A stretch of DNA of 13,284 nt, from positions 1 through 13,284 of the forward strand of contig CAJPNA010000019.1 of the NCBI GenBank assembly GCA_905371865.1. Direction: 5' to 3'. A program made the translations under genes and the position numbers. A model generated the notes under the pieces. It had not been told where the DNA came from, searched no databases, and saw only the letters and a program-made list of their open reading frames with translations. Every line of letters begins with the position of its first letter. The stretch's first letter is position 1. The DNA is from an uncultured Carnobacterium sp. (GTDB taxonomy: Bacteria > Bacillota > Bacilli > Lactobacillales > Aerococcaceae). Positions 6,078 to 13,257 of this stretch are shown here, piece by piece.

Positions 6078-7201
6078 AGCTGACTAATTTACAATTACAA
6101 AATTTTCGTAATTATGAATCTGTCCAACTAGAGTTTACAGAGGGTGTGCATGTTTTTATTGGTGAAAATGCACAGGGCAAAACCAACCTGATGGAGTCGA
6201 TTTATGCCTTAGCGATGACAAAGAGCCACCGCACTACAAACGACAAAGAACTGATTGGATGGAAAAAAGACTTTGCGACGATTAAAGGGACCGTTGAAAA
6301 AACAGCGACAAAGACGAATTTAGAATTGCAATTTTCTAAAAAAGGAAAAATCGCGAAAGTGAATTATTTGGAGCAAAAACGACTGAGTTCCTACCTTGGA
6401 AACTTAAATGTCATCCTCTTTGCCCCAGAGAACCTCACGCTTGTCAAAGGGTCTCCGCAAAATAGACGTAAATTCGTGGATATGGAACTTGGACAAATGA
6501 GTTCCCTCTACCTCTATGATTTAGTGGAATATAATCGCGTCTTAAAACAACGCAATACGTATTTGAAACAGCTAGCCATTAAGAAAAAGCAACCGGACGA
6601 ATACTTAGAGGTTTTAAGCGAGATGTTAAGCGAGTTAGCTAGTAAAATCGTCTTTCATCGTCTCGATTTTATGAAGCAATTGGAGGCTTTAGCCATTCCG
6701 ATTCATGATCAGTTATCGCTTGGTCGTGAGAAATTCTCGGTTTCGTATCAAGCAACGATTCCTCTAGAGGACGGACTGACTCCTTCGCAAATGAAAGAAA
6801 TCTATATCAATCAATTCAAGAAGAATCAAACTCGTGAGGCGGATCAAGCCACAACGCTGATTGGACCGCACCGTGACGATTTGATTTTTTATTTGAACGA
6901 GATTCCGGTTCAAACGTACGGTTCGCAAGGACAGCAACGTTCGACTGTACTGAGTTTGAAGCTTGCGGAAATCGAATTGATGAAATTATCGACAGGCGAG
7001 TATCCTCTTCTATTGTTAGATGATGTACTTTCAGAACTCGATGATGATAGACAAACCCACCTGATTAAGGCCATTGAAAATAAAGTGCAAACCTTTATTA
7101 CCACAACAAGCCTAGATGGGATTAAGCAACAATTTATTAATGAACCGGTCGTAATACCGATTGAAAAAGGAACTATTTTAAAAACGGAGAGTGAGAATTA
7201 G
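6074..7201 (+). CDS. recF: DNA replication and repair protein RecF
   Basis: SMC-like ATPase that with RecO and RecR loads RecA on gapped DNA and helps restart stalled forks. The 375 residues are full length. Walker A is GENAQGKT at 30-37. The RecF core includes NVILFAPENLTLVKGSPQNRRKFVDME. The ABC-type signature is GSQGQQRS at 283-290, and Walker B is LLLLDDVLSELDDDR with Asp316/Asp317. The ATG overlaps the yaaA stop, which favours this start. gyrB begins 3 nt after the stop. Codon use is more mixed than in dnaN and gyrA, which fits low expression. Nothing is missing. Confidence 0.99.
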   Translation: MKLTNLQLQNFRNYESVQLEFTEGVHVFIGENAQGKTNLMESIYALAMTKSHRTTNDKELIGWKKDFATIKGTVEKTATKTNLELQFSKKGKIAKVNYLEQKRLSSYLGNLNVILFAPENLTLVKGSPQNRRKFVDMELGQMSSLYLYDLVEYNRVLKQRNTYLKQLAIKKKQPDEYLEVLSEMLSELASKIVFHRLDFMKQLEALAIPIHDQLSLGREKFSVSYQATIPLEDGLTPSQMKEIYINQFKKNQTREADQATTLIGPHRDDLIFYLNEIPVQTYGSQGQQRSTVLSLKLAEIELMKLSTGEYPLLLLDDVLSELDDDRQTHLIKAIENKVQTFITTTSLDGIKQQFINEPVVIPIEKGTILKTESEN

Positions 7202-7204
7202 CAT

Positions 7205-9142
7205 ATGACAGAAGAAAACAAAGCTGAATTAGCTGCGCAATATGATGCCAGTCAGATTCAAGTATTAGAAGGACTCGAAGCTGTTCGTAAACGTCCTGGG
7301 ATGTATATTGGTTCAACAAGTAGTGCCGGGTTGCACCACCTTGTTTGGGAAATCGTGGATAATTCGATTGATGAGGCTTTAGCAGGATTTGCCACTCATA
7401 TTGAAATTGAAATCACTAAAGAAAACCATATTCGTGTAACCGATGATGGTCGTGGGATTCCAGTTGATATTCAAGAAAAAACAGGTCGTCCTGCCGTAGA
7501 AACGGTATTTACAGTGCTTCACGCCGGTGGTAAATTTGGCGGCGGAGGCTATAAAGTTTCTGGGGGTCTTCACGGGGTTGGGGCTTCTGTTGTAAATGCT
7601 CTTTCAACAGATTTAACCGTTCAAGTCTTTAAAGATGGTAATATTTACGAGCAATCTTATAGCCGTGGTGCCGTTTTAGAAGACTTAAAAATTATTGGAA
7701 CAACCGATAAACATGGTACAAGCGTTTATTTTGTACCAGACCCAGAAATCTTCCAAGAAACAACCGTCTTTGAATTTGATAAATTAGCCAACCGTGTGCG
7801 TGAATTAGCATTCTTGAATAAAGGATTAAAATTAACGATTACGGATTTCCGCGAAGAAGAGCCAGTGAAAAAATCTTTTTGCTACGAAGGCGGGATTAAG
7901 AGCTATGTCGAACACTTAAATAAATCAAAACAAGTGTTATTCGAAGAGCCAATTTACGTAGAAGGAGAACAAGATGGCATTCAAGTAGAAGTTGCAATGC
8001 AATACACTTCTGGATACCATACAAACCTTCTCAGCTTTACGAATAATATCCACACTTATGAAGGTGGTACTCACGAATCAGGGATGAAGACGGCCTTAAC
8101 ACGTGTGATTAATGATTATGCGCGTCGTCAAAAATTGATGAAAGAAAACGAAGAAAAACTAAGCGGTGAAGATGTTCGTGAAGGGTTAACAGCCGTTGTT
8201 TCTATCAAACATCCTGATCCACAGTTTGAAGGACAAACAAAAACGAAATTAGGAAACTCTGAAGCACGTACCATTACAGACCGTCTGTTTTCTACACACT
8301 TCGATAAATTCTTAATGGAAAATCCTCAAGTCGCTCGTAAGATTGTCGAAAAAGGAATTTTAGCTTCGAAAGCGCGTCTTGCTGCAAAACGTGCACGTGA
8401 AGTTACTCGTAAGAAATCTGGTTTAGAAATTTCAAACTTACCAGGGAAATTAGCAGACTGCTCAAGTAATGACCCAACGATTACTGAATTATTCATCGTC
8501 GAAGGGGACTCTGCGGGTGGTTCAGCAAAACAAGGACGTTCACGTCATTTCCAAGCGATTTTACCAATCCGCGGGAAAATCTTGAACGTTGAAAAAGCAA
8601 CACTCGATAAAATTTTAGCCAACGAAGAAATTCGTTCGCTCTTTACAGCGATGGGAACTGGTTTTGGTGGAGATTTTGATTTATCGAAAGCTCGTTATCA
8701 AAAATTAGTCATCATGACCGATGCCGATGTCGACGGAAGTCACATTCGTACATTGCTCATTACTCTTTTCTATCGTTATATGCGCCCTGCAGTGGAAGCT
8801 GGATATATTTACATCGCGCAACCACCTCTTTACAAATTGAAACAAGGGAAAAATGAATACTACATTCAAAATGATGAAGAGTTAGAAGCGAAACTAAAAG
8901 AATTACCAGCACATCCAAAACCACAATTATCACGATACAAAGGTCTTGGGGAAATGGATGCGGAACAATTATGGGAAACAACCATGAACCCTGAAAACCG
9001 TTCAATGTTACAAGTATCTGTGGAAGATGCTGCAGAAGCGGATCAAATTTTAGATATCTTGATGGGCGACCGTGTAGAACCACGTCGTGAATTCATTGAA
9101 AGCAATGCGAAATACATCAATATGGAAGATTTAGATATCTAA
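7205..9142 (+). CDS. gyrB: DNA gyrase subunit B (ATPase and TOPRIM)
   Basis: ATP-driven subunit of the A2B2 gyrase that introduces negative supercoils ahead of the replication fork. 645 residues. The GHKL ATPase has VWEIVDNSIDEA (catalytic Glu49, Asn53), DDGRGIP (Asp80) and the GGLHGVGASVVNALS lid region near 120-134. The transducer follows to about 400. The TOPRIM domain has EGDSAGGSAKQGR (Glu433) and MTDADVDGSHI with metal ligands Asp506, Asp508 and Asp510. The C-terminus has the RYKGLGEMDAEQLWETTMNP signature. The quinolone/novobiocin-linked positions look wild type. It starts 3 nt after recF; the nearest purine-rich SD lies inside the recF end at rather long spacing, which suggests coupling to recF translation. 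Confidence 0.99.
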   Translation: MTEENKAELAAQYDASQIQVLEGLEAVRKRPGMYIGSTSSAGLHHLVWEIVDNSIDEALAGFATHIEIEITKENHIRVTDDGRGIPVDIQEKTGRPAVETVFTVLHAGGKFGGGGYKVSGGLHGVGASVVNALSTDLTVQVFKDGNIYEQSYSRGAVLEDLKIIGTTDKHGTSVYFVPDPEIFQETTVFEFDKLANRVRELAFLNKGLKLTITDFREEEPVKKSFCYEGGIKSYVEHLNKSKQVLFEEPIYVEGEQDGIQVEVAMQYTSGYHTNLLSFTNNIHTYEGGTHESGMKTALTRVINDYARRQKLMKENEEKLSGEDVREGLTAVVSIKHPDPQFEGQTKTKLGNSEARTITDRLFSTHFDKFLMENPQVARKIVEKGILASKARLAAKRAREVTRKKSGLEISNLPGKLADCSSNDPTITELFIVEGDSAGGSAKQGRSRHFQAILPIRGKILNVEKATLDKILANEEIRSLFTAMGTGFGGDFDLSKARYQKLVIMTDADVDGSHIRTLLITLFYRYMRPAVEAGYIYIAQPPLYKLKQGKNEYYIQNDEELEAKLKELPAHPKPQLSRYKGLGEMDAEQLWETTMNPENRSMLQVSVEDAAEADQILDILMGDRVEPRREFIESNAKYINMEDLDI

Positions 9143-9187
9143 TCCAGTAATCGAATTTGAAGAGAAGAATAGAAAAGGAGACGAATT

Positions 9188-11767
9188 ATGTCTGAAGAAG
9201 TGAAACACTTTGAAGAAACTTTTGAATCAACTGATTTAGTACAAACGATGCGTAAATCATTTCTAGAGTATTCGATGAGTGTTATTGTATCGCGTGCCCT
9301 ACCAGATGTGCGCGATGGATTAAAACCAGTGCACCGTCGTATTCTATATGGAATGAGTGAACTTGGAGTAACACCGGACAAACCGCATAAAAAATCTGCG
9401 CGTATTGTCGGAGACGTAATGGGTAAATATCACCCACACGGTGACTCTGCAATTTACGATGCCATGGTTCGTATGGCACAAGATTTCTCATACCGTTACC
9501 CATTAATTGATGGTCACGGTAACTTTGGTTCTGTCGATGGGGACGGAGCTGCTGCGATGCGTTATACAGAGGCTCGTATGAGTAAAATTGCTCTTGAAAT
9601 GCTTCGCGATATTAACAAAGATACTATTAATTTCCGTGATAACTACGATTCAACAGAACATGAACCGGAAGTATTACCAGCACGTATTCCAAACTTATTA
9701 GTAAACGGTGCAACAGGGATTGCGGTTGGGATGGCAACAAATATTCCACCACATAACTTGGCGGAAGTCATCTCTGCTCTTCACTTATTAATGAAGAACC
9801 CTGATGTAACCACTACTGAGTTGATGGAAGCTCTCCCTGGACCTGACTTTCCAACTGGAGGAATTGTCTTAGGTAAATCTGGAATTCGTCGTGCGTACGA
9901 AACAGGACGCGGATCGATTACGGTTCGTGGACGCGTACAAATCGAAGAATTGAAAAACGGAAAAGAACGCATCATCATCACTGAATTACCATATATGGTA
10001 AATAAAGCGCGTTTAGTAGAACGTATCGCACAATTACACCACGAGAAGAAAATCGAAGGCATTACTTACTTAAACGATGAATCTGACCGTGTCGGAATGC
10101 GTGTCGTGATTGAAGTACGTCGTGATGTTTCAGCATCTGTTGTATTAAATAATTTATACAAATTAACACCATTACAATCAAACTTCGGATTCAATATGCT
10201 TGCGATTGTCAATCAAGAGCCAAAAGTATTGAGCTTAAAAGAAATTTTACGCCATTACTTAGATCACCAAGAAGAAGTCGTTCGTCGTCGTAGCTTATTC
10301 GATAAGAAAAAAGCGGAAGACCGCGCTCATATTTTAGAAGGGTTACAAATCGCCTTAGATCATATCGATGCGATTGTGGCCATCTTAAGAAGTTCAGCTA
10401 GTGGAGATATCGCTAAAGACCGCTTCATGAATGAATACGGCTTAAGCGATAAACAAGCACAAGCGATCCTTGATATGCGTATGGTTCGTTTAACAGGATT
10501 AGAACGCGAGAAAATCGATGCAGAATACAACGAATTACAAGCAACGATTCAATACTTAGAAAAAGTATTAGCGAGCGAAGAACTTCGTTACGAAATCATC
10601 GAACAAGAACTTCTTGAAATCCAACAACGTTTCGACAATCCTCGTCGTACAGAATTATTAGTCGGAGAAGCATTAAGCCTTGAAGATGAAGATTTAATCG
10701 AACAAGAAGATGTCGTGATTACATTAACGAAGAATGGATATATCAAACGTCTTGCCAACACTGAATTCAAGGCACAACGCCGTGGAGGACGTGGAGTTCA
10801 AGGAATGAGCGTCCATGATGATGACTACGTGGAAAACATGATTTCATGTTCAACACATGATTCACTCCTCTTCTTTACGAATACAGGGAAAGTTTACCAA
10901 GCAAAAGGATATGAAATTCCTGAATATAGCCGTACAGCAAAAGGATTACCAGTTATCAACTTATTAAACATTGATTCAGCTGAGAAAATCCAAGCGATTA
11001 TCAGTGTTCCAGAATCTGACGAAACAGAACGTTACTTGTTCTTCACAACATTACGTGGGACAGTGAAACGTGTCCGTCTATCAGAATTCAAGAATATCCG
11101 TACAAATGGTCTACGTGCCATCCAATTACGTGAAGATGATGAATTGATTCGTGTAGTAGTCACAAGCGGAAATGATGGCATCATCCTTGGAACTTATCAC
11201 GGTAACGCTGTAAGCTTCCATGAAGATAAAGTTCGTGCGATGGGTCGTACCGCTTCAGGTGTTCGTGGGGTTTCTCTACGTGAGGGTGACTATGTGATTG
11301 GAATGGATATTTTAACTCCTGATAATGAAGTATTAGTTGTGAGTGAAAAAGGATACGGAAAACGTACAGCTGCGAGCGAATACGCATTGAAAGGCCGTGG
11401 CGGTAAAGGGGTTCGTACACTTCGTATTACTGAGAAAAACGGACCACTTGTCTGCCTACGTACCGTAACTGGAGACGAAGATTTACTTATCATGACGAAT
11501 AAAGGGGTTATCATCAGATTCCATGCCGAAGACGTGTCTCAAACAGGCCGTGGCGCACTTGGAGTTCGTATGATGCGTCTCGATCAAGATGCGATTGTAA
11601 GTTCATTAGCGATTGTAGACCGCGAAGAAAAAACAACAGAAGAGGTGACTGAGGCAACTGCTGAAACAGCTGCAACAGAAAATCCAACTGCATCTCTTTC
11701 AGATGAAGCCATCAAAGGCAATATGAAAGACTTTGCGCAACAATTAGTCGATGAAGAAAACGAATAA
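9188..11767 (+). CDS. gyrA: DNA gyrase subunit A
   Basis: Breakage-reunion subunit of gyrase, partner of the gyrB product encoded 45 bp upstream. 859 residues. The winged-helix catalytic region carries Tyr126 in AAMRYTEAR. The quinolone-resistance region is HPHGDSAIYDAM with Ser87 and Asp91 (E. coli Ser83/Asp87 equivalents), i.e. no resistance substitution at these two sites. A coiled-coil tower lies around 370-490. The C-terminal DNA-wrapping beta-pinwheel begins with the GyrA-box QRRGGRGV near residue 533; this box separates gyrase from topoisomerase IV ParC. The tail from about 815 is Thr/Ala/Glu-rich and low-complexity. The ATG follows AAAAGGAGA. No immediate terminator follows; the first plausible one is the hairpin at 11909-11937. 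Confidence 0.99.
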   Translation: MSEEVKHFEETFESTDLVQTMRKSFLEYSMSVIVSRALPDVRDGLKPVHRRILYGMSELGVTPDKPHKKSARIVGDVMGKYHPHGDSAIYDAMVRMAQDFSYRYPLIDGHGNFGSVDGDGAAAMRYTEARMSKIALEMLRDINKDTINFRDNYDSTEHEPEVLPARIPNLLVNGATGIAVGMATNIPPHNLAEVISALHLLMKNPDVTTTELMEALPGPDFPTGGIVLGKSGIRRAYETGRGSITVRGRVQIEELKNGKERIIITELPYMVNKARLVERIAQLHHEKKIEGITYLNDESDRVGMRVVIEVRRDVSASVVLNNLYKLTPLQSNFGFNMLAIVNQEPKVLSLKEILRHYLDHQEEVVRRRSLFDKKKAEDRAHILEGLQIALDHIDAIVAILRSSASGDIAKDRFMNEYGLSDKQAQAILDMRMVRLTGLEREKIDAEYNELQATIQYLEKVLASEELRYEIIEQELLEIQQRFDNPRRTELLVGEALSLEDEDLIEQEDVVITLTKNGYIKRLANTEFKAQRRGGRGVQGMSVHDDDYVENMISCSTHDSLLFFTNTGKVYQAKGYEIPEYSRTAKGLPVINLLNIDSAEKIQAIISVPESDETERYLFFTTLRGTVKRVRLSEFKNIRTNGLRAIQLREDDELIRVVVTSGNDGIILGTYHGNAVSFHEDKVRAMGRTASGVRGVSLREGDYVIGMDILTPDNEVLVVSEKGYGKRTAASEYALKGRGGKGVRTLRITEKNGPLVCLRTVTGDEDLLIMTNKGVIIRFHAEDVSQTGRGALGVRMMRLDQDAIVSSLAIVDREEKTTEEVTEATAETAATENPTASLSDEAIKGNMKDFAQQLVDEENE

Positions 11768-11773
11768 TCAGTA

Positions 11774-11869
11774 AGAGACTGAATCGTTCTATAAAATCGA
11801 TTACTACGAATCCCTACGGATATCTTCATAGTAGTGATAATAGGGCACCGGTTTGAGCCTAAAGTCTCT
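11774..11869 (+). other. 96-nt structured element just downstream of gyrA
   Basis: AGAGACT (11774-11780) pairs with AGTCTCT (11863-11869) and closes two inner hairpins. One is ACTACGAA...TTCATAGT (11803-11832), holding ATCC-CTAC-GGAT. The other is TAGGGC...GCCTA (11841-11861, one bulge). No U-run follows. It may be the gyrA 3' UTR fold or a mobile repeat; the first inner hairpin is copy (a) of the dispersed palindromic repeat. Confidence 0.6.
11799..11838 (+). repeat. Dispersed palindromic repeat, copy a
   Basis: GATTACTACGAATCC at 11799-11813 is the exact reverse complement of 13243-13257 in copy c. The following bases (CTACGGATATCTTCATAGTAG) are a diverged version of the second arm. Confidence 0.75.
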
Positions 11870-11886
11870 CACTTTTAAAGCCTCAA

Positions 11887-12180
11887 AGAGGGAGTAAGAC
11901 CAAAGATAAAAAATGACTCACAGTGTGAGTCATTTTTGCTTTGTAGTCTTACCCCCGCAAGGCTGATTAGGATTAAGCAAATCATAAACGATGAAGCTTA
12001 ATCCAATCAGCTACTGCGTCTAATTTTATAAAATATTTTACTCCCTCTAAACACAGTGGTTGAATGGTATGAGCTGCACTGTAAACAGCTTGCTCATACC
12101 TATTCAACTTTTTGGGGGAAAGAAAACGAAACATCCTAGATACAATAATGTATCTAGGGTGCTTCTGTCTTTCTCCCTCG
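11887..12180 (+). ncRNA. Candidate structured RNA or nested palindrome: four tandem long hairpins
   Basis: I do not recognise the family. Hairpin 1 (11890-11956): GTAAGAC/GTCTTAC, CAAAG/CTTTG and a 13-bp core. Hairpin 2 (11956-12018): CGCA/TGCG, then GCTGATTAGGATTAAGC with GCTTAATCCAATCAGC (one bulge). Hairpin 3 (12059-12108): GTTGAATGGTATGAGC with GCTCATACCTATTCAAC. Hairpin 4 (12114-12177): GGGGGAAAGA/TCTTTCTCCC enclosing CATCCTAGATAC/GTATCTAGGGTG. AGAGGGAGTAA (11887-11897) also pairs perfectly with TTACTCCCTCT (12038-12048), closing hairpins 1-2 into a branched fold and competing with the base of hairpin 1. Four of the stems carry only a bulge or a wobble. No convincing coding frame crosses it and no promoter was found. 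Strand is a guess (same as gyrA). Confidence 0.5.
11909..11937. terminator. Bidirectional terminator-like hairpin after gyrA
   Basis: AAAAATGACTCAC pairs perfectly with GTGAGTCATTTTT (13 bp) around AGT, giving five T on either strand. It is the first terminator-like structure after gyrA and also the tip of hairpin 1 of the structured region. Confidence 0.7.
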
Positions 12181-12213
12181 CATTTAATGCCAACCCCCAT
12201 TACCACTATTATA

Positions 12214-12240
12214 GAATCCGTATGATTCTTCGTAATCTTT
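12214..12240 (+). repeat. Dispersed palindromic repeat, copy b
   Basis: Twenty-seven bases running GAATCCGTATGATTC, then TTCGTAATCTTT, are the exact reverse complement of 13222-13248. Weaker similarity continues for about 20 bp outward (CTTTATGAGTGCTTT against CTTTATAAACGCTTC). Confidence 0.85.
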
Positions 12241-12269
12241 ATGAGTGCTTTTATGATTCAGTTTCTAAT

Positions 12270-12371
12270 GATTTCGCTTTGAAAAAATTAGACTACCAGT
12301 CTCCGATTGAATATCAAAGAAGGTAGTCCAAGAGTGTTTTTATTAAATTCTCACTTTTTTGGGCAGTCCCA
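12270..12371 (+). mobile_element. Relic of an IS3-family-like insertion sequence (transposase tail and right end)
   Basis: The plus strand encodes LKKLDYQSPIEYQRR and a stop at 12324-12326. This resembles the C-terminal LxxLSPxEYR ending of IS3-family OrfB transposases. Twenty-one bases later comes TTCTCACTTTTTTGGGCAGTCCCA read in two parts (12348-12371). That is similar to IS150-group right ends, which read like AACTTTTTGGGG...CAGTCCA. Only about 100 bp of the element is left, and its 5' part is gone, abutting repeat copy b. This is my recollection of family consensus, not an alignment. Confidence 0.5.
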
Positions 12372-12397
12372 AAAACCACCCTATTCAGGGTGGTTTT
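12372..12397 (-). terminator. Terminator hairpin overlapping the stop of the 69-codon gene
   Basis: AAAACCACCCT and AGGGTGGTTTT form an 11-bp perfect stem with a 4-nt loop. On the minus strand it is followed by TTTTTGGG. The stop codon of the minus-strand gene lies in the loop side of the stem. Confidence 0.75.
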
Positions 12398-12590
12398 CCA
12401 TATTTTTATAAATGTGAATACCCATAGAAATAAATAAAGCAAGTAACATTGATCGTTCAAAAAGAATACTATCACCAAAAGTTTCACCATAAAAAATATC
12501 ATTAAAAATATCAACTGAAAACTTCGTAAAAATCATACAACTTAAAAAAGGAATCGAAAAATTATATGAATCTTTTATTTTTTTAAACAT
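12381..12590 (-). CDS. Small hydrophobic membrane protein, function unknown
   Basis: Not recognised. 69 residues from the ATG at 12590, which has GGGGTGG (12596-12602) 5 nt upstream; an in-frame GTG at 12599 is less likely. The N-terminus is MFKKIKDSYN. Two hydrophobic segments follow, FSIPFLSCMIFTKFSVDIF (about 11-29) and MLLALFISMGIHIY (about 48-61), joined by FNDIFYGETFGDSILFERS. The tail is KNMENHPE. The stop sits inside a terminator stem, a compact arrangement common for small Gram-positive genes. The frame just upstream ends TAATAATG into this start, so the two were once coupled. Size, topology and that neighbour recall bacteriocin immunity proteins, but this is inference only. Confidence 0.55.
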   Translation of the reverse strand: MFKKIKDSYNFSIPFLSCMIFTKFSVDIFNDIFYGETFGDSILFERSMLLALFISMGIHIYKNMENHPE

Positions 12591-12592
12591 TA

Positions 12593-12731
12593 TTACCACC
12601 CCAATTGAGTAATTCCCGCTACTAACGCATACGGACTATGCAAAAGCAACCGTTGCAATAAGTCCGATTAAAGTTTGTACTATACTATCTGCCTTTGTTA
12701 AATCATAAGCTCTTAAACTTGTAGTGTTTAC
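12593..12731 (-). pseudogene. Decayed small hydrophobic peptide gene, possibly bacteriocin-like
   Basis: Two adjacent minus-strand frames make sense if joined by one frameshift. The first reads SLRAYDLTKADSIVQ then TLIGLIATVAFA and hits TAG at 12636-12638. The second reads SPYALVAGITQLGW and stops at 12593-12595, two bases before the next gene's ATG. The joined peptide of about 45 residues would be Gly/Ala/Leu/Ile-rich and end in Trp. No start codon or SD is visible. A Gly/Ala-rich hydrophobic peptide coupled to a small membrane protein is the usual shape of a class II or leaderless bacteriocin with its immunity gene, but I cannot place it in a family. Confidence 0.35.
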
Positions 12732-12737
12732 TTAATT

Positions 12738-12869
12738 CTATTCACAAGCGAATAGATAAGTTCCGTGAGGAAATGCTCTGTCTTTTTCTCGTGTCACTGT
12801 AGAAAATAATTGACGATCAACATATATTTTCTTTACACCATTCTCTTCCAAAAATTCAAAGAAATCGCA
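12738..12869 (-). pseudogene. Fragment of an unrecognised gene (C-terminal 43 codons)
   Basis: The minus strand is open without a start from 12869 to a TAG at 12738-12740. It reads DFFEFLEENGVKKIYVD, then RQLFSTVTREKDRAFPHG and TYLFACE. The composition is that of a normal soluble protein, unlike the junk frames around it, so this is likely the end of a truncated gene. A TGA closes the frame at 12870-12872 and no continuation was found upstream. I do not recognise the family. Confidence 0.35.
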
Positions 12870-12896
12870 TCAAAACAATGATAATTGTATGCCTAA

Positions 12897-12953
12897 AAAC
12901 ATAGGTAAAGGTATTTTTTTGCTAGTATCCAAATACCTTACGCTACTATGTTT
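12897..12953 (-). terminator. Long hairpin terminator after the 26-codon peptide gene
   Basis: AAACATAG (12897-12904) and AAGGTATTT (12908-12916) pair with AAATACCTT (12931-12939) and CTATGTTT (12946-12953). The hairpin has an asymmetric internal loop. On the minus strand it is followed by a short T-run. It begins 4 bp after the peptide stop codon. Confidence 0.65.
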
Positions 12954-12957
12954 TGGA

Positions 12958-13038
12958 TTATTTTTTATCCTCTTTTAAAAATTTTTTTCCGAGAATTAAA
13001 GCTAGTAGTAAGATGACAGAGATAACATGACGATGCAT
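12958..13038 (-). CDS. 26-residue hydrophobic peptide, type I toxin-like
   Basis: Too short for ordinary gene calling. The ATG at 13038 follows AGGTAGGTG (13046-13054) at 7 nt. The peptide is MHRHVISVILLLALILG followed by KKFLKEDKK: one predicted membrane helix (about 5-16) and a charged, Lys-rich tail. It has its own promoter candidate about 85 bp upstream, a leader of about 78 nt and a hairpin terminator directly downstream. That is the general form of Gram-positive type I toxins (Fst/BsrG-like), but the sequence itself matches none I remember, and I found no clear antitoxin RNA promoter. Alternatives are a leader or signalling peptide, or a chance ORF. Confidence 0.45.
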   Translation of the reverse strand: MHRHVISVILLLALILGKKFLKEDKK

Positions 13039-13122
13039 TTTTATTCACCTACCTTTTTTTATTTTTTTGCCAGTTATACTACTTTTAATATTTATAAAAC
13101 GCTTTCTTATTAAGGGTATTTT

Positions 13123-13151
13123 AGCATAAAACCTCTTTTTAATCATGACAA
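13123..13151 (-). promoter_or_regulatory. Candidate sigma-A promoter for the 26-codon peptide gene
   Basis: On the minus strand TTGTCA (13146-13151, 5 of 6), a 17-bp spacer, then TATGCT (13123-13128, 4 of 6). An overlapping TGCTAAAAT could serve as an extended -10. Confidence 0.45.
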
Positions 13152-13221
13152 ATTTATTATTTTGTAGTGTAAAATAAACCATTTAAAAATTTTGAAGAAA
13201 AATTAAAATAGAAGCGTTTAT

Positions 13222-13257
13222 AAAGATTACGAAGAATCATACGGATTCGTAGTAATC
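13222..13257 (-). repeat. Dispersed palindromic repeat, copy c (most complete)
   Basis: A hairpin on its own: GATTAC/GTAATC and GAATC/GATTC around an ATACG loop, with a 3-nt internal loop each side. Its reverse complement contains both the 15-bp unit of copy a and the 27-bp unit of copy b. The remaining 27 bp to the window end are AT-rich with an AAAAAGCTTTTT palindrome. Confidence 0.8.

Noticed and set aside
11887..12180. Group II intron, retron, CRISPR array or tRNA cluster
   Set aside because: No domain V-like stem, reverse transcriptase, regularly spaced direct repeats or cloverleaf was seen.
11982..12206. 74-codon open frame on the minus strand
   Set aside because: It lies across the same inverted repeats as the plus-strand frame, and no SD or family resemblance was seen.
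12060..12326. 88-codon open frame on the plus strand across the structured region
   Set aside because: It runs through hairpins 3 and 4 and repeat copy b, and its composition follows those repeats. Only its last residues resemble a protein (the IS relic).
12850..12890. Plus-strand promoter for an antisense RNA to the 26-codon peptide
   Set aside because: GATAAT is a fair -10, but no acceptable -35 lies 16-18 bp upstream.
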